A stretch of 64,000 bases of DNA from assembly GCA_033977485.1 (NCBI GenBank), contig CM066993.1:33768501-33832500 (forward strand), in the 5' to 3' direction. Below the pieces are notes generated by a model, which was not told the origin of the DNA, searched no databases, and was given only the letters and a program-made list of their open reading frames with translations. The position numbers and the translations under genes were made by a program. How positions within the stretch are numbered: position 1 is the stretch's first letter; each line of letters begins with the position of its first letter. Of the stretch, positions 60,704-64,000 are shown one piece after another. Origin of the DNA: Hydrangea macrophylla (taxonomy: Eukaryota; Streptophyta; Magnoliopsida; Cornales; Hydrangeaceae).

Positions 60704-60888
60704 AAAAGAGAAAAGGGTAATCATGACCCAAGAAATGGATTCCCAAGAAGTACGCCTCGATTCTGAAAACGAAGCAGAAAGAGCTACTGGGGAGAGGACA
60801 GGTGGAGCTCTACACCGTTAGTTGTAGTGGGCATTTAATTTGAATTTCAAACATCTCATCAAACTAATTGCATGACGTTGGACAAGAC

Positions 60889-60901
60889 GTTTGGGGGGCA
60901 T
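60889..60901 (+). other. Element D polypurine tract
   Basis: GTTTGGGGGGCAT immediately precedes the 3' LTR. Confidence 0.88.
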
Positions 60902-62062
60902 TGTTTACACCCTAATTTGGGATTTCCAAGGCACATGACAATCACTTGGCTTAATGACTTCATCACAGGAGCAGATAAGTAGATGAACAGGTGATAAGAC
61001 CGATGACGGGGGAAAGTAGCTTCAGGTAAGGATGGTACATCCCATATTTGAATATTGGTGTCAAGACCGAGGAAGGGATGATATGTAGTTCTCAAAGAAA
61101 CAGCTCGGCCTTAACAAGTAAGGTCAGAATTACTAAGCAGGCGCGGCGATAGTCATAACATCGGTCAAACAAGACTAATGACCAACCAATGAAGGTCCTA
61201 AAGAGTTGGGGCTGAAAGAGGTATAAAAGGCAATGTAATATCGGGCTTGGGAAATAATTGGTAAATAATCTATAGTTAAGAAGACATCGGTCAAATGGGA
61301 CCGATGGTCACTAAGTAGACTTCTTACAGAGAATAAGACCGAGATCTGATAACCAACAAGGATCAAGCGACTAAGAGAGGGGTGCTATCAGTCACCTAGG
61401 ACCTGCTCACAAGGCTGTTAGGCAGTTAAGCAAGTATGAGAGTGTGTATTCGAGGAGATGCTGAGCTAGAGAGGAAGCGGTTACATGAAAGAGGAATGTG
61501 GCATAATTAGGATCATCAAATAGATCGTGGAAGTTGGTCATGGGACATAGTGGGAGCAGTAACTTGTCCACACCTAGAAATCAGGAGCCACTAACCCTAC
61601 TAAACCCACTAATCCCACTAATATGAACGATTATGTACTCGAGTCTATAAATAGAGCAGAGGGGGCAACAATAGAAGGGGCTAACATACACGCCACTTCT
61701 GCTCTAGCAGGCTTTCATTTTTCCTCATTAACAATTCCACTTTTGTTCTTTGAGTGAGTTGTGAGTTTTCTTTGTTCATTGAGCACCTTTTATTGTTCTT
61801 TTGAGCGTCTGTAATTACTTTACTTGCATTCAATCAATGAAGAAGAAGATTTCTGTGGATGTATTCTTAATTTCAGTGCTTATCTTGTGTCCTTTTCAAT
61901 TTCCATTTGTAATTTGCTTACTTGCATTAGAGTAGTGCTAAGACCCATTAGTAACCAACGATCGTTTGAATAAGGAGTCAGATCAGGTTATCACGACCTC
62001 TTTGAGTCCACGTGGACTCTAGCACGCCCAACGTATACCACACCAAATTTTATTTGCAAACA
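60902..62062 (+). repeat. Element D 3' LTR
   Basis: The LTR is 1161 bp, TGTTTACACCC...GCAAACA, similar to 23612-24768. The TATA box ctataaatag is near 61645. The first hairpin arm is mutated (gactaatg near 61175). Confidence 0.92.
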
Positions 62063-62159
62063 ACTTGTTAAAAAATGAACAATTATATAGGTATATCACT
62101 ATATATCTACATCAATCTCACAAATCAGATATGTATATATAGATATGTGCATATATGGT

Positions 62160-62182
62160 GAGAGAGAAAGAGAACTTATTGC

Positions 62183-62220
<38 letters not shown>

Positions 62221-62467
62221 GCCGGATCAGTGGTGGTCGCCGTCGCCATGGGCCACTAGTCGGACCCACCGCTGGAGAAGGGGGAGGCTTTTTTCTATGC
62301 GAGTTGCTGGGGATGGAAGTAATTTGGGTGGGTTTGATTTGTGGTGTGATTCATTTGTGATTTGGGGAGAAAGAAGCAATGGTGGGTCCCATAATTTTTT
62401 AAAAATTGCTTAGAGGGGCTTGGGTATAGTTGGAGGTGTGAGTGAGAGAGTGTGTCTATCATTGTTG
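62160..62467 (-). repeat. MULE right TIR with GA microsatellite
   Basis: Inverted copy of 21209-21530, with (GA)n at 62184-62215. It ends ...CTATCATTGTTG next to the TSD tatttcaaa. Confidence 0.8.
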
Positions 62468-62521
62468 TATTTCAAAATAGAGACTTGCCCCCTCATGACC
62501 AAAGCAACTACCAAAAAACTG

Positions 62522-63357
62522 CAACTGTGATAGACTTGCTCTCTCAATCGAGAAGTTTTTGTGTACCCTCAAGGTAGCGCCTATGTGGTGCCCTACATCT
62601 AATGAGGTAATGCCACACAGGATTGTTAGGCCATTTAAATTTTTTGTAGTGGGATTCATTTTTCGTGTGGCGCACTTCTATTGAGTACGGGCTACCAAGT
62701 GGCATGCCACGTGGTACCTTAGGGGTATCCAAACATTTTTCCTCTCAATCACACCTCCAACTACACCCAAGCCCCTCTAAGCAATTTTTAAAAAATTATG
62801 GGACCCACCATTACTTCTTTCTCCCCAAATCACAAATGAATCACACCACAAATCAAACCCACCCAAATTACTTCCATCCCCAGCAACCCGTACAGAACAA
62901 ACCCTCCCCCTTCTCTAGTGGCAGCTCTGACCAGTGGCCCACGGCGACAGCGACGGCGACCACCACTGATTCGGTGTCGTCTTTCTCTCTCTCTTTCTCC
63001 TGTGGTATGTTCTCTCTCTCTCTCAAGAGCAAACATGGGGATCGAAAGCACTTTATTAGAGAGAGAGAAAACATACCGCAACAGAAAGAGAGAGAGAAAG
63101 ACGGCATCGGATCAGTGGTGGTCGCCGTCACCGTCGCCGTGGGCCACTGATCGGAGCCGCCGCTGGAGAAGGGAGAGGGTTTGTTCTATACGGTTGCTGG
63201 GGATGGAAGTAATTTGGGTGGGTTTGATTTGTGGTGTGATTCATTTATGATTTGGGGAGAAAGAAGTAATGGTGGGTCACACAATTTTAGAAAAATTGCT
63301 TAAAGGGATTTGGATGTGGTTTGAGGTGTGATTAAGAGATTGAGTCTATCATTGCTG
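62522..63357. mobile_element. Foldback element built from MULE termini
   Basis: Two inverted copies of the same terminal sequence face each other around about 63058: the left arm (62522-63050, interrupted by a MITE) reads as 21209-21530, and the right arm (63064-63357) is its inverse. The outer ends are CAACTGTGATAGAC and GTCTATCATTGCTG. I could not find a convincing TSD. Nothing lies between the arms except GA repeats. Confidence 0.7.
62550..62741. mobile_element. 192-bp MULE-type MITE
   Basis: The perfect 9-bp TSD ctctcaatc is at 62541-62549 and 62742-62750. The ends GAGAAGTTTTTGTGTACCCT and (inverted right end) GAAAAATGTTTGGATACCCC are related over about 40 bp. It is inserted in the left arm of the foldback element. 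It has no coding capacity. Confidence 0.82.
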
Positions 63358-64000
63358 AAGAGGCACTACGGAACCCACAGTACCACTAGGAGAGAAATAG
63401 AGTGTTAGTGAATGTTAGTGGATGTTGTTAGTAATCCAAATATTACTCTTCCATAATAACGGCTAACTTTAATTTTAAGGTGCAAATAATGCCCCCAACA
63501 TTCCTTTCAGGTGATAAATTATATTACTCACTAAAGAGAGGTTGCCAAACAAAGTCGCATCATCAGCTCATTGTAACGTTTCTTTTTGGGTTTGACATTC
63601 ACTTGGATAAACTCAATAAAGAGAGTCAAATATTCTTTTGACTTCTAACCGCCATCATCTTTCCTCTAATGTTGTCATGTCCCGACATAGTAAAATAGGA
63701 AAAAAATTTATTTATTTTTTAGACCCGTAGGTTATGACAAGTGAGGAATCTATTGTTCTGTACTTAGCTTAACATGAAAAAAATAGAGTATATAAAGCAA
63801 CAGGGAAGAAAATAATAATAGTCACATTTAAATAAAATTCAACTTAAGGTTATTATATTGTTTATCAATAGGGTTAACTAGTATTAAATCCTAATTAGTA
63901 CACCTCTAGTCCTGTAGGCACAAACTAAAAAACAATTTAATCATAAGTCCACATATATATTCTGGACGAAACTACCCCATCCATAACTCACGTGCACACT
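63358..64000. other. Unassigned AT-rich flank
   Basis: I recognise no gene or repeat here. It is presumably the host DNA on the right of the foldback element. Confidence 0.5.

Larger units (their letters stand above)
23612..62062 (+). mobile_element. Tat-like Ty3/gypsy element D with antisense gene
   Basis: The LTRs are 23612-24768 and 60902-62062, with a purine tract at 60889-60901. The candidate TSD is gcttg (23607-23611) / acttg (62063-62067), one mismatch. Net length without nested insertions is about 13 kb. Coding order is gag, protease, RT, RNase H, a second RNase H and integrase, then a convergent antisense gene before the 3' LTR. The extra RNase H and the extra antisense ORF are known features of the Tat lineage. 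Lineage placement is from motifs, not a tree. Confidence 0.88.
21209..62467. mobile_element. Mutator-like (MULE) element with long TIRs, split by element D
   Basis: Inverted termini CAACAATGATAGACAC... begin at 21209 and end at 62467, and similarity extends over about 322 bp (21209-21530) and 308 bp (62160-62467). Outside them are 9-bp duplications tatttcaag (21200-21208) and tatttcaaa (62468-62476), one mismatch. Removing D (23612-62062 plus one TSD) leaves about 2.8 kb. Long TIRs with a 9-bp TSD are the Mutator pattern. I see no MURA transposase, so it was probably non-autonomous. Confidence 0.75.

Noticed and set aside
62145..63250. Several overlapping ORFs with WWSPSPSPW-like peptides
   Set aside because: They lie in MULE TIRs and GA/CT microsatellites on both strands; typical repeat artefacts.
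62512..63366. TSD for the foldback element
   Set aside because: Flanks aaaaaactg and aagaggcac do not match well enough to claim a duplication.
63358..64000. Host gene promoter at the right edge
   Set aside because: AT-rich with no ORF, TATA context or exon signature that I can support.

Overview
This window comes from the transposon-rich part of a nuclear plant genome, most likely a eudicot with a large genome. The evidence is the content: plant-type Ty3/gypsy lineages (Athila-like, Tekay-like chromovirus, Tat-like with two RNase H domains), a Ty1/copia remnant, a Mutator-like (MULE) element and small hAT and MULE derivatives. I cannot name the species. I find no intact host gene, rRNA, tRNA or CRISPR array. 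Nearly everything is nested transposons, and most borders below rest on terminal TG...CA ends plus matching target-site duplications (TSDs).

Left nest (1-17581). A minus-strand LTR element with no recognisable coding capacity (5' LTR 15399-17581, internal region 11482-15398) was split by an Athila-like element (A1). Only the 3' tail (1-916) and 3' LTR of A1 are in view. That LTR (917-1757 plus 10682-11481) was in turn split by a complete but defective Tekay-like chromovirus (1763-10676, TSD atgca).

Middle (17582-21208). Unassigned sequence is followed by a 5'-truncated copia element on the minus strand (LTR 18532-20285, RNase H 20300-20821).

Right nest (21209-62467). A roughly 2.8 kb MULE with TIRs of about 310-320 bp and a 9-bp TSD has been stretched to 41 kb by a Tat-like element D (23612-62062). 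D carries gag, protease, RT, two RNase H domains and integrase on the plus strand. Downstream, on the opposite strand, it carries an intron-containing gene for a plant-mobile-domain-like protein (60617 back to 31794). That antisense gene was interrupted twice: by a 3.3 kb solo LTR in an exon (33006-36294) and by a 21.9 kb Tat-like element E (36625-58547) in a 69-bp intron. E lies on the minus strand and has its own antisense, intron-containing gene on the plus strand (37649-41391), this time of the 'putative gypsy type transposon' (Transposase_28-like) class. E was then hit by a hAT-type element (39436-40623), an A1-type solo LTR (42805-44446) and an Athila derivative A2 (49427-57952) that keeps gag and protease but has lost RT, RNase H and integrase.

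Far right (62477-64000). A foldback repeat made of the same MULE termini (62522-63357) carries a 192-bp MULE-type MITE, followed by unassigned AT-rich DNA.

Two themes stand out. First, both Tat-like elements carry a spliced gene in antisense with its own TATA box near the 3' LTR, but of different protein families. Second, three LTR families (A1, Tekay, A2) carry arrays of short CpG-centred palindromes, a different one in each, and D's LTR carries two hairpins. All coding regions are decayed by stops and small indels, so none of the elements looks autonomous today.
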